Positions 1 through 12,665 of a stretch of 64,000 bases of DNA are shown piece by piece (position 1 is the stretch's first letter; each line of letters begins with the position of its first letter). This stretch comes from Homalodisca vitripennis (lineage: Eukaryota > Arthropoda > Insecta > Hemiptera > Cicadellidae). The notes below the pieces were generated by a model, which saw only the letters and a list, made by a program, of their open reading frames with translations, made no database searches and was not told the DNA's origin. The stretch covers positions 2,197,001-2,261,000 of the forward strand of contig NC_060214.1 in the NCBI RefSeq assembly GCF_021130785.1, read 5' to 3'. The translations under genes were made by a program, and so were the position numbers.

Positions 1-96
1 TTCGCCAGCGCCATGAGATCCACGCTGAAGCGTTCCATGGGGAACTACACTCACTCGCAGACCGAACAGTCGGCTTGGGACTCCATGCAGAGGAAG
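1..96 (+). CDS. Tetraspanin exon, start of large extracellular loop
   Basis: The reading frame begins TTC GCC AGC and runs 32 codons to AGG AAG, then a GTAGGG donor. It encodes the helix-rich start of the large loop (SMGNYTHSQTEQSAWDSMQ), which in tetraspanins immediately precedes the CCG motif. The left exon boundary is outside the window or coincides with its edge. Confidence 0.85.
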
Positions 97-2753
97 GTAG
101 GGGTATCCAGTGACATATCAAGGATTTGAGTTGGGGGAGGGAAGCTCTCGAGGGAGGGGAACTCTGGAGGGAGGGGTGATCGATCTACTTTGTTAATGTT
201 ATGTACTAAAGGAAGAGAGTGTTTTGATGTTGACAAAAACTTCGAGAAAGTAGATGACACGTCTTTCACATACCTTTAATAGGATAAGATTACATAGAAC
301 ATTTTTAGATCTACTATTTTTAGATAGATTAACAACATATTTTTTAACTTTCCCTAGTCTTACATAATTGTAAAAGTCTACAGTAAACTGAATTGTAAAA
401 CTCAATCTGGCCAAGCGTTTCACCCCATATGAACAACGATAGACCTGAAACATTTTTACACCCTTATTTTTGAACATATATTATGGGAGGTGTCTTGTTT
501 TAAATTTATAATTACTATAGCCTACATCCAAACGTTTTCTACAGTTTCTTGTAAAGCTGAGTTATTAAGTATTAGTTTAGTATTTAACAAAAACATTTTG
601 AATTATTTTTCTAAGTTATTGTTTGGATCTAAAGTCAAAATGGCCACCAGCACAGCCAGCTCTTAAAAAGGAAGTGAACTGTTCATAAATTCATCCCAAA
701 GTCTAAAGTACTCCTAACTCTAAGAAACATATCAGTTATACCTTTGTTTTCTAGAAGTTTACTATTTCTTATGTCAACAGGAATGCTATTAAACAGATTA
801 GTTCTAGTTGTTGAAGGTAACATTTTCATACATATAAAGTGATTGCATAGTTACAAAACATTCTGACTCAAAATGTAGCAAGATTTCCATTGCAGTCCAT
901 AAGACCTGGCAGTTTGAAACTTATGGACGGTAACTCCTGAAAGTATACTATACGGAGTGTACAATACACCACTTCTTGATGAACTTAACTTCTCAAAGCC
1001 CTATACTTCCTATTAGGATCACCTAAGTATTCGGCCACCTGAAGAAGAAGCTTAAATAACATTTCAAAGATTCCTGCTTTTAGAAGTTCCCAGGCAAAAT
1101 TATTCCAACTTATGTGATTTCCTGATGTCTAGATCGAGGCTCTTGGAATCCAAAAGGATTCAGGTTCCCAGTTCCTGATATCTCACTGTATCAGGAAAAT
1201 CTTGTCCTCTTTAAGTTTCTGATGATTCGAAACTCCTAGTAAGCAAAATAAATCAGTCACTAGAAGCTGCCGCCCTCTAGGGTCTACCGGTTTCTGAGAG
1301 CTCTCATCCTTATGGAACACCAACACTGTGAAATTTTCCAGTTTTTCGGAGTTCTTGGCCTATGGGGTCTCCTGAAACTTTTAACATCTCAAAGGTTATA
1401 GCCTTTAAATGGTATTCCACGTCTCTGGGAAGTTTTGGCCACTGGTACATCTCACACCAGGAAGCCTTTAGCCTTGTCTATCCACTTGGAGCTCCCAACT
1501 TCTACGAGTTCTTGCCATCAAAATGAATCAGCCACCAGGATTTAATGGGTTTTGGGAGGTTAGTTTCACAATCTCTAGAAGTTCATGGTCTTTGAGGACT
1601 CCAGTATCTAAAAGCTTCTATCCCTAGGACTCATGGGATCTGGACGCTCCTAGATGCTCAATGTTGATCTCAGGAAGCATATTGTAAGAAATAAATTTAG
1701 ATAAACAGTAACTAAATTCGCAGCCTCTTTCATTGATTGGTTACTTTGAAAACAGCTGAAAGGAATGGAATCAGTGTAGAGGTCTCAAAAGCATTATAAA
1801 AACATCCACAATTTAGGTCACAAAGTCCAAGATTTCTTCCTTTATGTGCCATAAATGAGAGCCTTACTCCTTACTACTCGGGCCTAATCAGTGAAACTAT
1901 AAAAAAATGGTTAAATCTTCTGTTTTCAACCGACAACACTGATCATGATAATGCACATTAATTTTAAAACAATACTTGTGAAAACATTTTGTCTCGGTTA
2001 ACAACTGGGCTGCTATTAACTTACATCTACACAAACTGCCTGGATTTGAATATTTCCATGATGTTTTCGATTAACTCTACATCAATATATTAACTCTCTC
2101 CTCACACGGCCCACAGCTGCGTTGCTGCGGAGTAGAAGGACCGCAGGGATGGAATGAGGTATTCGCAGACGGTAGTGTGCCAGGATCTTGTTGTGTCGCC
2201 AACGTCCAGAATGACCCCAACGCTCTCTGTCGCAACTCTGATGACCCGACACAAGTCTTCCAAGACGGCTGCTACGAGCGACTCAAGACCAAAACCAAAG
2301 ATAACATCGTCATCATCATGGCTGTCGGAATTGGGATAGCGTTCATTGAGGTAAGTCTGCCTATTTGATCCCTCAAAATGCTATACTGGATAGGCACTAA
2401 TTATTATCGTGGATTGTCATGCAATGTGAGTGAAGAAGACAGTGAAGTGTGGGTTTATTCTCTTCTTAAGGCGTTTTGCTTGATAACTGTTAGTATGATT
2501 TGACTTAATGTATATAAATATCCTTCTAAGAGGATTTTATAATTTTTCTCCAATGGTTTGGGAAGGTTTCTTAAAGTACTCCTTTGATTAATAGTATTTT
2601 GTAAATCCATAGCAAATATACTTAACTGACATTCTTCATTACAAAATAAAGTATATTCATCCCAATGTTGTTGTTTGTTGACCGCAGCTGTTAGGGATAG
2701 TCCTAGCCTGCTGCCTGGCACAAGCAGTCAGGAAGGAAGAGGAGATGAAGTAA
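1..2753 (+). CDS. Tetraspanin, C-terminal three exons (5' end outside window)
   Basis: Three phase-0 exons (1-96, 2117-2350, 2688-2753) encode the second half of a tetraspanin, a four-pass membrane scaffold protein that organises membrane microdomains. The large extracellular loop shows the family CCG motif (LRCCGVEGPQGW), a second CC pair (VPGSCC), a fifth cysteine (NALC) and a sixth (DGCYERL), giving the six-cysteine class. It is followed by a hydrophobic fourth transmembrane segment (IVIIMAVGIGIAFIE, then LLGIVLACCLAQAV) and a short charged cytoplasmic tail, RKEEEMK. All introns have GT-AG ends. The tail lacks an obvious tyrosine-based sorting signal, so an exact orthologue (CD63-, CD151- or Tsp-type) is not assigned. 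The first three membrane segments must lie upstream of the window. The gene converges on VPS8. Confidence 0.93.
97..2687 (+). other. Tetraspanin introns (97-2116 and 2351-2687)
   Basis: The first intron is about 2 kb. Its 250-500 part resembles 25830-26010 (shared TTTTACACCCTTATTTTT and TTATGGGAGRTGTCT blocks), so it contains a dispersed repeat. Positions 1040-1680 look like a very degenerate tandem repeat with recurring AGTTCTTGGCC/GTCTCC-like words. The second intron shows nothing recognisable. Confidence 0.5.
2117..2350 (+). CDS. Tetraspanin exon, CCG loop and start of TM4
   Basis: A pyrimidine-rich acceptor (cacggcccacag) is followed by 78 codons and a perfect GTAAGT donor. The exon carries all six loop cysteines and the beginning of the fourth membrane segment. 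Confidence 0.95.
2688..2753 (+). CDS. Tetraspanin terminal coding exon
   Basis: Acceptor gttgaccgcag, then 21 codons and a TAA stop. It completes the fourth membrane segment (LLGIVLACCLAQ), with the usual membrane-proximal cysteines, and the cytoplasmic tail. No canonical AATAAA is obvious before the mariner insertion at 3103. Confidence 0.92.
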   Translation: MLGIVLACCLAQAVRKEEEMK

Positions 2754-3102
2754 GCAGTGCATGACATCTGAGCGTTGCTCCAGCATGTTGGATCTTGCCA
2801 TTCACATGTCACCAGCAATATCAGCTGATTGTGTCGTAAATAACTGTTGCTTTCTAATACATTGTTTACACAACCTCACGCAACCCAGAACATACTGACT
2901 GGGCAATTGGTAATAAGCTGCTTCAGGGGGAAATTCTGATGAAATTGTACAAATGTTGTCCAGAAAACAAAAATAACTTGCTCACTGCCCCAAGTGCCAT
3001 TAGTGGCAGATAAGTCCATTCTCAAAATCACACCAATATAGAATCTGTAACTCAATAATGCCATGGTTTGTAGCGGTATTTGAGCTGTTGCTAAAAATAC
3101 TA

Positions 3103-4047
3103 CAGGGTGGCGCATATGTTAGTTTCCCCAAAAGAGAAATTTAAAGGCGTTATAGGTTAATTGAATAAAAACACTTTTAGGCAAGAAAACAAATTCATTA
3201 TATGAAATTACTTACATATTACCAAACAATGTTATAGCTATTGTTCGTAATGCCCAACTTGATTTTGTATACACTTCATTCAACGACTAAGAACAGAATC
3301 ACAAATTTTTAGCAATAAAGGTTTATCGTTATTAACAAGTTGAAATGCATTTCTAATTAGGTTTCTGAGTTAATCAAGATTTTATGAAGCATACACAGTT
3401 TCCTTTATAATACCCCACAGTGAAAAATCACAATTTGGATCAACCTCTGAGCGGATAATTATTGTCTCACAGAATTCCAATCGCCTATTGGAATCATCCT
3501 CGTGAAGCGCTTGGAGTAAAGATGGACGGTATGGCTTAAATTTTAATTGCTTTAACATTCTTTGCATGCTTCTTCTTGATATTTCTAGTTCAGCAGATGC
3601 CTTACAAGTCGATTTAATAACCGGGACTGGTTAACAAAAGCTTGAGCAACTGTCTGCAGCTTTTCTTCATTGCAAATTGATCGTGGACGACCACACTTCA
3701 GGGCATTAAACACTTCCTGTGTTTTCAAATTTCTTATTTAACTTCCGCATATACTGTCGAGTGGGTATCGAGACACATGGAAATTTACCACTAAATTCTT
3801 CAATTATTATAGCAATATTTTTATTATGCTTCCACCACAACTGAAGGATGTAAACTTGTTGTTGGGTTGTAAACATTTTTAAAACACACACACAAATAGG
3901 AGATGCAAAGAGCGTCACTTTACACTAGCCACTGGAACAGACAGCAATGAACTTACTCCGTGTTGCTGCCAAGTTAACATTGTTACCAAACTATCGAAAC
4001 AAAATAGTATCCCAATTTATGGGGAAACTGACATATGCGCCACCCTG
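3103..4047 (-). mobile_element. Tc1/mariner-type element with internal deletion
   Basis: A 945-bp element bounded by 27-bp terminal inverted repeats (start CAGGGTGGCGCATATG; right end CATATGCGCCACCCTG; one mismatch over 27 bp) and flanked by TA on both sides, the target duplication of the IS630-Tc1-mariner superfamily. The - strand carries the transposase start and end, but most of the catalytic domain is absent, so it cannot be autonomous. Confidence 0.93.
3240..3918 (-). pseudogene. Broken mariner transposase with DUF4817-like HTH
   Basis: The N-terminal block at 3706-3918 contains MFTTQQQVYILQLWWKHNKN and ends KFENTGSV, the pattern of the DUF4817 helix-turn-helix found in insect mariner-like transposases. 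A second block (3382-3567) reads SRRSMQRMLKQLKFKPYRP then LHEDDSNRRLEFCE, the segment just before the DDE core. The residues after 3382 jump to a C-terminal block (NAFQLVNNDKPLLLK and GHYEQ). The catalytic DDE region is therefore missing, and frameshifts separate the blocks. Confidence 0.85.
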
Positions 4048-4639
4048 TATTCATGAGCACAACCCCATGCCAGAAACCAATAATAGGTCTTCTATTACTG
4101 ACTTCTGCAAACAAGGAAGGAGTATGCCACAACATGTAGCACAGGCTTCACTGAGGTTCGCTGCAAAATTTCACGTCAATAGGTCACTTTGTTCTCGAGA
4201 TGTCATGCAGACAAACAAAAATAAAATTTGTCCAGCCCCTCCAGTGACAGGCTTTGCTAAGGCCCAGCCAGTTATGGCCTTTTTAGTTGTTTGTGAAGGA
4301 ACATAAACAGGATATATCTAAAAGAAAAGGTGATTTTTTACTGGAAAGGCTTTCAATTTTCCTCTGAAAAAAAACACCAGCACCATGCATATCTGAAATA
4401 CACAAATTAAGAATTTCAAAATTTCACAAATTTTAGTAAATATTCTTTATTTAGTAGGGAAAGCAGTTTTTGCCTTTATAATCAAACTTACTTGTTTACC
4501 TCTTTACTCCCAAGGCCACTAATAAGGTGGTATTTGGTCTCGCCAAAGTTTTCCTCCACTTCTTCCACATCTTTTTAACTCAGTGGTGGGTCCAGTGGCA
4601 GAGCCATGGCTCTCTCCAAGATTGTGGAAAAAAAAGTTT

Positions 4640-5360
4640 TTATGAAAAATACTAGCAGTTACCCACGGCTTCACACTCAATTTTCAAACTCGAAGGCAAT
4701 AGCTTTCTTAGTGAAAGCATTCATGACGTAATATGATGGAGCCCTACAATTTTTCTACACATAGGTAGACATACCGGGTGAATATTATTTCAATATCCAT
4801 GGTTGAGAAATTCAAAACGTAAATAAAGTTTTGACTGGTTCTATCTTAGGTTTTGTTATATACACATAAGTCTCAGAAACTTAATTTGATCAAAAAGTGT
4901 CAACTTCCATGTGTTTAAATTAATTTTCTATCTAAGGCATTTCAAGTGCCATACTTGAATTTGACTTGTGCCCCGATCAAGAAACTATATACCAACAAAA
5001 ATCAACTTAAATTAAAAGCATCTACTTTCAGCACTTTTAATTTACTTTCTGTCTAAGATTTTTAAAGTGCCATAGTGATAATTTGCTTTTTTTGTCCCGA
5101 TAAAGAAAATATGTAACTTACGTACAACTGAAAAGTTACTGCGGTCCAAAAGAGTCAGATATGACTGATTAAATTCACTTCCGCTTTAATTTATTAATGG
5201 TTCCACAGTTAATTTTGTGTTGTTGCACTTACCAAAAAATTAAATACATATGTGGATTTTGGAATTCAACTTAGATTTAAAAGTGCTTATTTACGGTCTG
5301 CAATGTTTCTGGTGCTAGAAGTAATATTAATTTGTAACCCAATCAAGAAAATATGTGTAT
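4640..5360. repeat. Dispersed repeat with three diverged ~125-bp internal units
   Basis: Begins near AGCAGTTACCCACGGCTTC, which resembles the start at 28487 (AGCTGTTCCCTGCAGCTTC), a signature seen at the end of many insect interspersed repeats. It continues with three related blocks around 4930-5000, 5045-5115 and 5285-5355, each with AAGTGC..., a TTTG/TTAATTTG stretch and CCCRATMAAGAAA. The family is not identified. Confidence 0.5.
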
Positions 5361-7227
5361 ACGTAAGCTTAAAAAGACTACTTTTGAATTTTTTGCACCT
5401 ATCTTTGAGTCCTTTAATCATCACACATAGTTTAAATTATAGTATTCAAGTTGTATAAAGATGTACAGGCTGCCCATAAATAGAGTTTAAACATTTTTGT
5501 TGTATAAAATTAAAATGAGCTGGAAAATGTATAACAATTAATGCTCTTTAAACAAAATCTCTTATAACTTCATTATTATATATGTATCTAATTTTTTAAT
5601 AAGCTATAAACTTGAATTTATATTTATTCATGCATAAAAATTGTGTATATACCTAATGTTACAAAAATTCAATGTCTGCAAAAATTTAAAAATTGTTTAA
5701 ATGTTACAATTAATTTATATACTTTATTATGGCTACATACTTAAAGCATTTATTTCTTACAAAAAAAAATTAAATATGTGTTTACCTCTTAAACAACTAC
5801 ACAGTGAGTTTCTAAACAAAAGCCTACAAAACTGGGAAATTCATATAGTGTTAAAATAAGTACCTCCAAATAACTGGTTGAATGTGCATTATTTGGTGTC
5901 GAAAGACACATAAATGTGGCAGCTATGTTGGTTTTAGTTGAGTTACAGCCTAAAATTATTTGATTTCTGGACAACCCTTATATTTTAAAACAAAAATAAA
6001 TTACTTATAAAACATCACAACAGTAATGACATGAGCAATAAGTTATAAATCGTGTTTCCAAGACGTAGCCAGGAAAAAATTTTAGTGAGGGCCAAGACTA
6101 CTGATATTTTCTTGCAGCGGACAGAAAGTACGGGAAGTGCAGTCAACTGCTCATTCCCCATTTTGTTCCTTAAAAGGTTCTTGACCCGTTTCATTGTTGA
6201 CATAGATCTTTTAGCAGTGCTTGTCAGTAATACCAAATTATTTAAATAATAATAATAATAATCGGTTGCTAAAAAAGTAATTGAAAAAAATGTTGAGGGG
6301 GTTGTACTTGAACACCCTTGCTGGCTACGTCCTCGTTTGTTTCTACAAACAGTGTATTTCAATATAAATATTTACATAACAGATTCTATTGTTCATTATT
6401 TTTATTTGTGATGTTTTATGACAAGATTTTTAACACAAAGAATTATGCGTAAGTACATTAATGCTACCAAAAAAATTAGCATTTTACAACGGTATTTCTA
6501 TGTATGAAAATCAGTTTTAATAAAATTCAGCGCAATATCTTGGAAGCACTTGAGTAAGAGTGTACCATTCACATTACTTCACACATTTGTTTATAAACAT
6601 TGTACTGAGCATGTATTTTTCAAATAAAACTGAAGAACAAAGTACCGTACTTGTTTAAATCGACCTTCATCTATTCAAGCTTCAACTTGTTTCTTGTAAT
6701 GTCTCTGTTTTTCTCTCTGCACAAATCAAAGTACCATTCACTTCCTCATGTAGAGATGTGTAGATTTTATAATTGTAAAGTAGATGAATCAATAGGGCTA
6801 TGTTGTACATATTTTTCTTAGTAGCAAAACCGCACATATAAATAATGATGTAAAACTGTATTTTTTCATGTTTTATTTGTGTAAAGTGAGTATCATAACT
6901 ATCTAGATTTGTATGTAATGTAGAACAATTTCTGAAATTTTCAAAGCAATAATTGTTATTATTAACCTTTTTGATCCGAGTCATTTTTTAAAACAGCTAC
7001 CAAAAATCGCAACAATTACCATAAAGTTTTACTGAGAATCCCATCACAGTTTTGCCCGTTTCCAAACCTTTAAAAAAGAATTTATTGTTGTACTTATTTG
7101 TCAAGTGATTTTAAAGATTTGTTTTTCTTCAGAATGAAATATAATTTATGTTAATGAACATGAAAAGTATGTGTATTCACATAATAAGTTATGCAATTCT
7201 TTGTTTAAAGTTTGTGATTGACGATCG

Positions 7228-7428
7228 AATAACAGGATTTCGGATATTTGCCATCGTTATATGTTACAAAAGGTATAACAGATTGTTTCGAGGATTGGAA
7301 TCTATCCTATTTTTTATGTATTAATACCTCTCCCCACCTAAAGAAGAGAATAGATTGCAATCCTCAAATTTTGTGTTATACCTTTTGTAGCATATAACGA
7401 TGGCAAATGTCCGAAATTCTGTTATCCT
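7228..7428. mobile_element. Foldback MITE, ~200 bp
   Basis: Left arm AATAACAGGATTTCGGATAT...CCATCGTTATATGTTACAAAAGG is mirrored by right arm CCTTTTGTAGCATATAACGATGG...TCCGAAATTCTGTTATCC. The two arms could pair over most of the element. Related copies are at 7690-7850, 15935-16045, 16920-17170 and 21095-21150. Confidence 0.8.
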
Positions 7429-7689
7429 ACGTTATGCAAAAGACAAAATTTTCTTGCCTTACAAATCCTTCTTTCAAAACATGTTTGACTTTGTATTAAT
7501 GAAAGGTATACAAGCAATAGATTATATTATGTAAAATTAAAGTTACATATGAAAAACACCAAATGTCATCAATTTCTTTTAACAAAGACAAACTATGGGT
7601 TTTTTTTTTATTCAGAAATTGACATGTTTTTCAGAAATTGCAATTTTGTTCAGCATTGCTGAAGAAATTAAAACAAAATAAATGTACCT

Positions 7690-7850
7690 TTGGTATTAGA
7701 CGATGGAAGGTTTGAAAGGATAATAGGATTCCAGACATTTTCTGTCATTAAATGTAACAATATTTATAACGTTTTGTAACATACATGATGTTGTATATTT
7801 TGTAACATATAAAGATGGCAAATATCCGAAACCCTATTACTTTGGGTTGT
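7690..7850. mobile_element. Related foldback MITE, diverged copy
   Basis: Contains ATAATAGGATTCCAGACATT near the left and AAGATGGCAAATATCCGAAA with CCCTATTAC on the right. Same family as 7228-7428 but with a different centre. Confidence 0.6.
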
Positions 7851-8181
7851 TTATTACAAAATATAATTTCTACGAATTAATTTTCACTTAAAGCAAATAA
7901 TAATTTAATTTTCATAGTTGAAATCATAGTAATTAAATCATACCCTACAAGGATCTGTGTGTTTGAAGATAGTTTTGGGAGATTAAATTACAATTTAGAC
8001 TTTTCTGGCAACTATCGTAGAGAGTAATTTTGTAACACAATCCCTATACAGTATTATACATTTCCCTATGGTTTCTTCCATTGGTACTTCTTTGTCCCAT
8101 TTTGTATATAGTACACCGCAATTTTGGTCATCCCAAAAAATGGTATAAAAAATATTAAGCTGTTAACCTAATCAATATTGT

Positions 8182-8248
8182 AGTCTGAATTGACTTTATT
8201 TGCTAAAGTCAATTCAATTTGGACAAAAATATTGATGATTAAAAAACA
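8182..8248. repeat. Perfect short hairpin
   Basis: GAATTGACTTTA and TAAAGTCAATTC form a 12-bp perfect stem around TTTGC, within a slightly longer arm starting CAATATT and ending AATATTG. It could be a small foldback repeat. Confidence 0.5.
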
Positions 8249-9891
8249 TTAAGTAAAAAGCGCTGACGTGAAAGACGCTAAATAAAACAAAATACACAGT
8301 TAAACAAATTTAGACAAATATATTTAAATCAAATTTTCATATTTATTTATTTAATTATATATGCAAAACTTATTTATAAACTGTGGAAGACAGCTTATAA
8401 AGAGCTGTTAGTCACCTTATTTATATAAAAACCTTAATTATTTATTCCAAAACTATTGTATTTTTTTTTTTTATTGAATGACATTTATTGATAATGTAAA
8501 GTAACAATTAAGAGTAAAGTTGTTTTAAACTATTACCAAAATATGTTTAAAACAAACTCTTGTAAGTGTACACACTTTTGTAAAATATGTAGAATAGTAA
8601 TTAATAGTGTTTTCCAAAACGATTTTTTTAATGGGTAGCTTAGATTAAACTGTAGCTTAGATTTAGCAAATTACTACTGAACTAGATTTGTAAATATGAA
8701 CAATACAGTGATATGAATTTAATATAACATTATAGTATGTTGTATATAATATTAATATATTATATTTGGCTGATAAATATATCTGAAAAAACTCGAGCAA
8801 TAATTAAAATACATTTTATACACTCCCGTCTGTCTCCAGCTGGTATTTGTAAAACAAGATCAATTATGCATCTAATTTATTTTTCCTTCATATAGCACGA
8901 TGGTCTATTGATCTGGGAGTCACTCCAACAACAACAACACAACATAATATGGTATCATTAACTCAATGTGCCTAGTCGCTGACTGAAGATAAATATACCA
9001 GTCAATTTCTATGATTAAATAGTAATATTTATTGTAAAAGTACATTACGTAGTGTTTAACTGGATATGCATGTTTATAAATAAAACTGGCAGACTGTACA
9101 AAAGCTCTTTTACTGTACTTTTAATCGTAGGCATGTTTATTGGCTATGTAAAAAAATCGCTTGAGCTTGTAAAAAAATAAAATGCTTGGAAACTAATTAT
9201 TTGCTGTCATTTTATCGCTTTGTCATGTATGGTTCTTAAAGAGTGTTCTATGTGTCTAAATATGTTAAGAATTAAAAATTGATAATCATTACTTTGAAAC
9301 ATATTGTGTTTTAAAGTGTTGATCATCACACAAAGTGTTGCATAACATGCTTCACTGAGACTTCCGAGGCTGGACATGCACTAACATGTCCATTCTTGTC
9401 TATGGAGAAATGAAGTTTCTTGCAAAACTTAAAGCTTGTAGTTTATTCCTCGTGATACATTCAGAGTTTTTTTCATTAAGACAGGTTTCATAGCAGTGTT
9501 AAAATAATAAAAGTTCCAGTGAGCTAGGGAAGGTATTACAACACAAGAGTAGTTTGAGCTAAAATAAAATTTTTTTACTGACTTTAAACATTGATTTTAA
9601 ACTGTATTATTTTTTATTTTTATTCAATGACTTTTTTTTATATCCATAAAGGGAGCAGGAGTATGTCTGATGGCCGCTCATTAATAAATTACAAGAGCTA
9701 AAACTACTTCTGATATTAGAAGCTATACTAAAGTCATCTATAGAGCTTGTGTTGCAATTCATTTTACAGTGTCTGAATTCTGCACGATTCAAACTCCGAA
9801 TGATAAGCCATCAAAAACCATTCATTGATTAGCAAACAGATTAAGGAGACAGATCTCACAGACAAACAAAATATATATATAATTTTGTTTA

Positions 9892-10330
9892 CGTATACGA
9901 GTAACTGGCCATCGATTTGACATTGTCCATAGCGACGTAGAAAAACCTTTAGCCAGTCACACTATCAATGTCCATAAACAAAATCATTTAGAACATTTTT
10001 ACACCTACAAAGGTAAGATCCCTGAAAATTCAAACAAAAACCTTAATAGATTGAAATTGAAATAATTGAAACTCCACACCTATGATACTTCAGACAAGAC
10101 ATCCAAGGAGTCTTAATTTAAGATAATTTTTTTTACTTATTTATTCACACACGTCATGTCATGGACCATTAGCTGCTGATTTTTTGTATTTATTTGTAAT
10201 GTTGTTTTTTCTTGTTTAATTTCTTATCTTCTTTTTCTGTCATATTTTTTGTAAATATTTATACAATTGATATTTATCTGAAGAAGTGTACTACATACCA
10301 AAATGTTTTGAACCAATATACCGTGGTTTA
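9892..10330 (+). mobile_element. Penelope-like element 3' fragment
   Basis: Positions 9897-10030 translate as VTGHRFDIVHSDVEKPLASH followed by TINVHKQNH, the C-terminal part of the GIY-YIG endonuclease of Penelope-like retroelements (GHR...DI...H...KPLA.H). A frameshifted tail follows (LNRLKLK, then LLHTYDTS-like residues). At about 10277, CTGAAGAAG...AAAATG resembles the conserved 3' end of these elements. Confidence 0.7.
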
Positions 10331-10721
10331 TTTGTTGAAGAGAATAACCTGTTTCTGTGAATATATATATATATATGAACATGTCCGCTCCCACACTACA
10401 ATATATTGCTTTTTAAATTAGTCCAGCTGGCACACCACACGTTTTTTTCACTGCAGACCAGTGGAAAAACTATGTGCAGGTTGTATTATTATAGAAAATA
10501 AAAATAGAAAATACATTTATTTCCAGTCCAGAGTCGTAACCTGTACACAAGAATCGAGTCTGATCGGCCGTGATCAGTTTATTAATTCGTTAATTGATAT
10601 ATTTGTATTAATTAGTAAAAATTTATTGATTCTCAGTTTATAAAATATGATTAAAAGAAACGATATCCCAGGCTGTGCAGACCATGACTCTATCTAGAGA
10701 AAGCTACAAATATGTAGTAAA

Positions 10722-10756
<35 letters not shown>
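10722..10756. repeat. (TA)n microsatellite
   Basis: About 16 consecutive TA units. A shorter TA run lies near 10364-10376. Confidence 0.95.
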
Positions 10757-11917
10757 CCATTGAAAATATAAAAAGCTTTGTTCTATGTAAAACATTCCTA
10801 AATATAAAAAAATACCATATATGTCAAGTTCAAAACAGACACACAAAAAATGTTACCTAAGACCACCTGATTTAAGGTTCCCACATACTCGATATACCAC
10901 ATAAACTTTTATTAAAATAGACCAGTGACACAAATGTGTGCCACCGAGCTCTTCAGCTCTTAATAAATTTATTTTAGTCTGGTATATGATGAATGTCCGA
11001 AACTTGTATATTTGTCCCTACAGAAATGTGTGCTACTTGGTTTTTGGTTGTCATATGGCGAAACTTGTAATATGGCCTTGTAAATTGGTACCACTGTCGT
11101 TTAAATTCTCATTACAACTTACCTAATGCTGGTTATTATTCTAGAAATAATTCTAACCTAAATATATGCTAAGTGATTTGCTTAATAATTACCACCTAGA
11201 TGGGGTACACATTGCTATGCGTTTGATTATTGCGTACCCCACCAGGCACGCGATTGCTTAATTTTTAAGGTAAATTATGTTTTTAGGTACCACTTGGAAG
11301 TATACGGAAAATATTTGAAAAAACTTTTTGAAATAAATTTTTTTTGCAAAATTGCGAAGCCTACATACATTTTTTATTATACTTCAGACGTTTAACGTTT
11401 GAAAAACAATTATGGTTTTTATAATTATTATTGAAAAATTTGATGGCAAATAAAAAAGTCAAGAAATAAGCCATTGTTGTGTACGTGTCACTGATTACTT
11501 TTTAATTCCTTGCAGAAATAAATTTCTAATCTTCATAAGTATGTACAGGGCTCATTTACAACAATGAGTCCCCCTTTTCCCAAAGTTCAATGTACAAGAG
11601 AATAAATGATTCAGAAACTGGATAAAAACTTGGTTTAATTCAATACACAACTTGTGCACTATATTGTTCAGTTTTTCACCTATTTTTTGCTGTAATTTTC
11701 AATTTTCTTAGAAGTATCACTAAGACTTTCTTCCATTGTACCTACACTCCTCCACTCAAATTCAGTTGAATAAAATCTTTACCAAATTAATAAAACTGTA
11801 ATTAAAGACTATCTTCTACATGTTGTAACACGGCACAACCTGGACATATTGTTAAACGTTATTAACAAACAAAACCAGGAGAAGATAAATTTTCTATCAC
11901 CAGTGAACCAGTGACAA

Positions 11918-12112
11918 GTGTTGCTTTATCCCTTTATCCTGAGTAACGATTGGCTTTATCCCTTTATCCCGAGTAATATTTGGCTTTATACCCCTGTATC
12001 TCGAGTAATATTTGGCTTTATACCCCTTTATCCCGAGTAATATTTGGCTTTATACCCCTGTATCTCGAGTAATATTTGGCTTTATCCCTTTATCCCGTGT
12101 AATTTTTGAAAT
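11918..12112 (+). repeat. Minisatellite, ~32-bp period, about six units
   Basis: Units of the type GAGTAATATTTGGCTTTATA + CCCCTKTATCYC recur. The first units are 30 bp (lacking AC) and the later ones 32 bp. Confidence 0.9.
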
Positions 12113-12665
12113 GAGCACCTTTTTTCCCAAGGTAATTGTTTTTATAAGTGTATTTTCTCTATACCTATTTTTCTATTTCCATTGGTAATATATACTGCTG
12201 CTCTAGCAAGTGACAATATCATGAAATACCAAAATTGCAAAAAATTCAATGAGCCCCTTTTACCTGGGGATCCTTAAAATATTATTTTGAAATCACCAAT
12301 GACATTTCAAAAACGTACAAAAAGTTGTATAACATTTGAATGTAAAGCAATTCTAAATATAAATTGATTCTCAAATTTGCACACTAACTTTGATGGATTT
12401 TTAGAGTTACGATTTATTTAAGAATGACCAATAATATTATTTATGTTCAAATTAGTGTTTAAGATAATGTAAATACAAATTATAAAAGTTTTTATACAGT
12501 TAAATTAGAAACTACATCTTCTTTTTCTTATTGCTTTTAGTGTCTCATGAGAAGGCTTGAATATCACGCTACAATTTTATTTCCATTGACATTTATACAT
12601 TATTATATTACCTGCTTCCTTACTTTGCAATCTGCCTGTTCCTCCTGGATAATTTCTAACCTTAC

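Larger units (their letters stand above)
5360..9890. other. Intergenic, no gene seen
   Basis: AT-rich non-coding DNA apart from the MITEs and hairpin listed. Weak inverted ends CAGGCTGCCCATAAAT (5467) and ATTTCTGGACAACCCT (about 5963) match at 11 of 16 positions and might bound a decayed DNA transposon. Confidence 0.5.
10340..12600. other. Intergenic, no gene seen except listed repeats
   Basis: Only microsatellite and minisatellite structure is visible. Open frames here have no protein-like composition. Confidence 0.5.

Noticed and set aside
5467..5965. DNA transposon with inverted ends CAGGCTGCCCATAAAT / ATTTCTGGACAACCCT
   Set aside because: Only 11 of 16 positions match, there is no target duplication and no transposase remnant.
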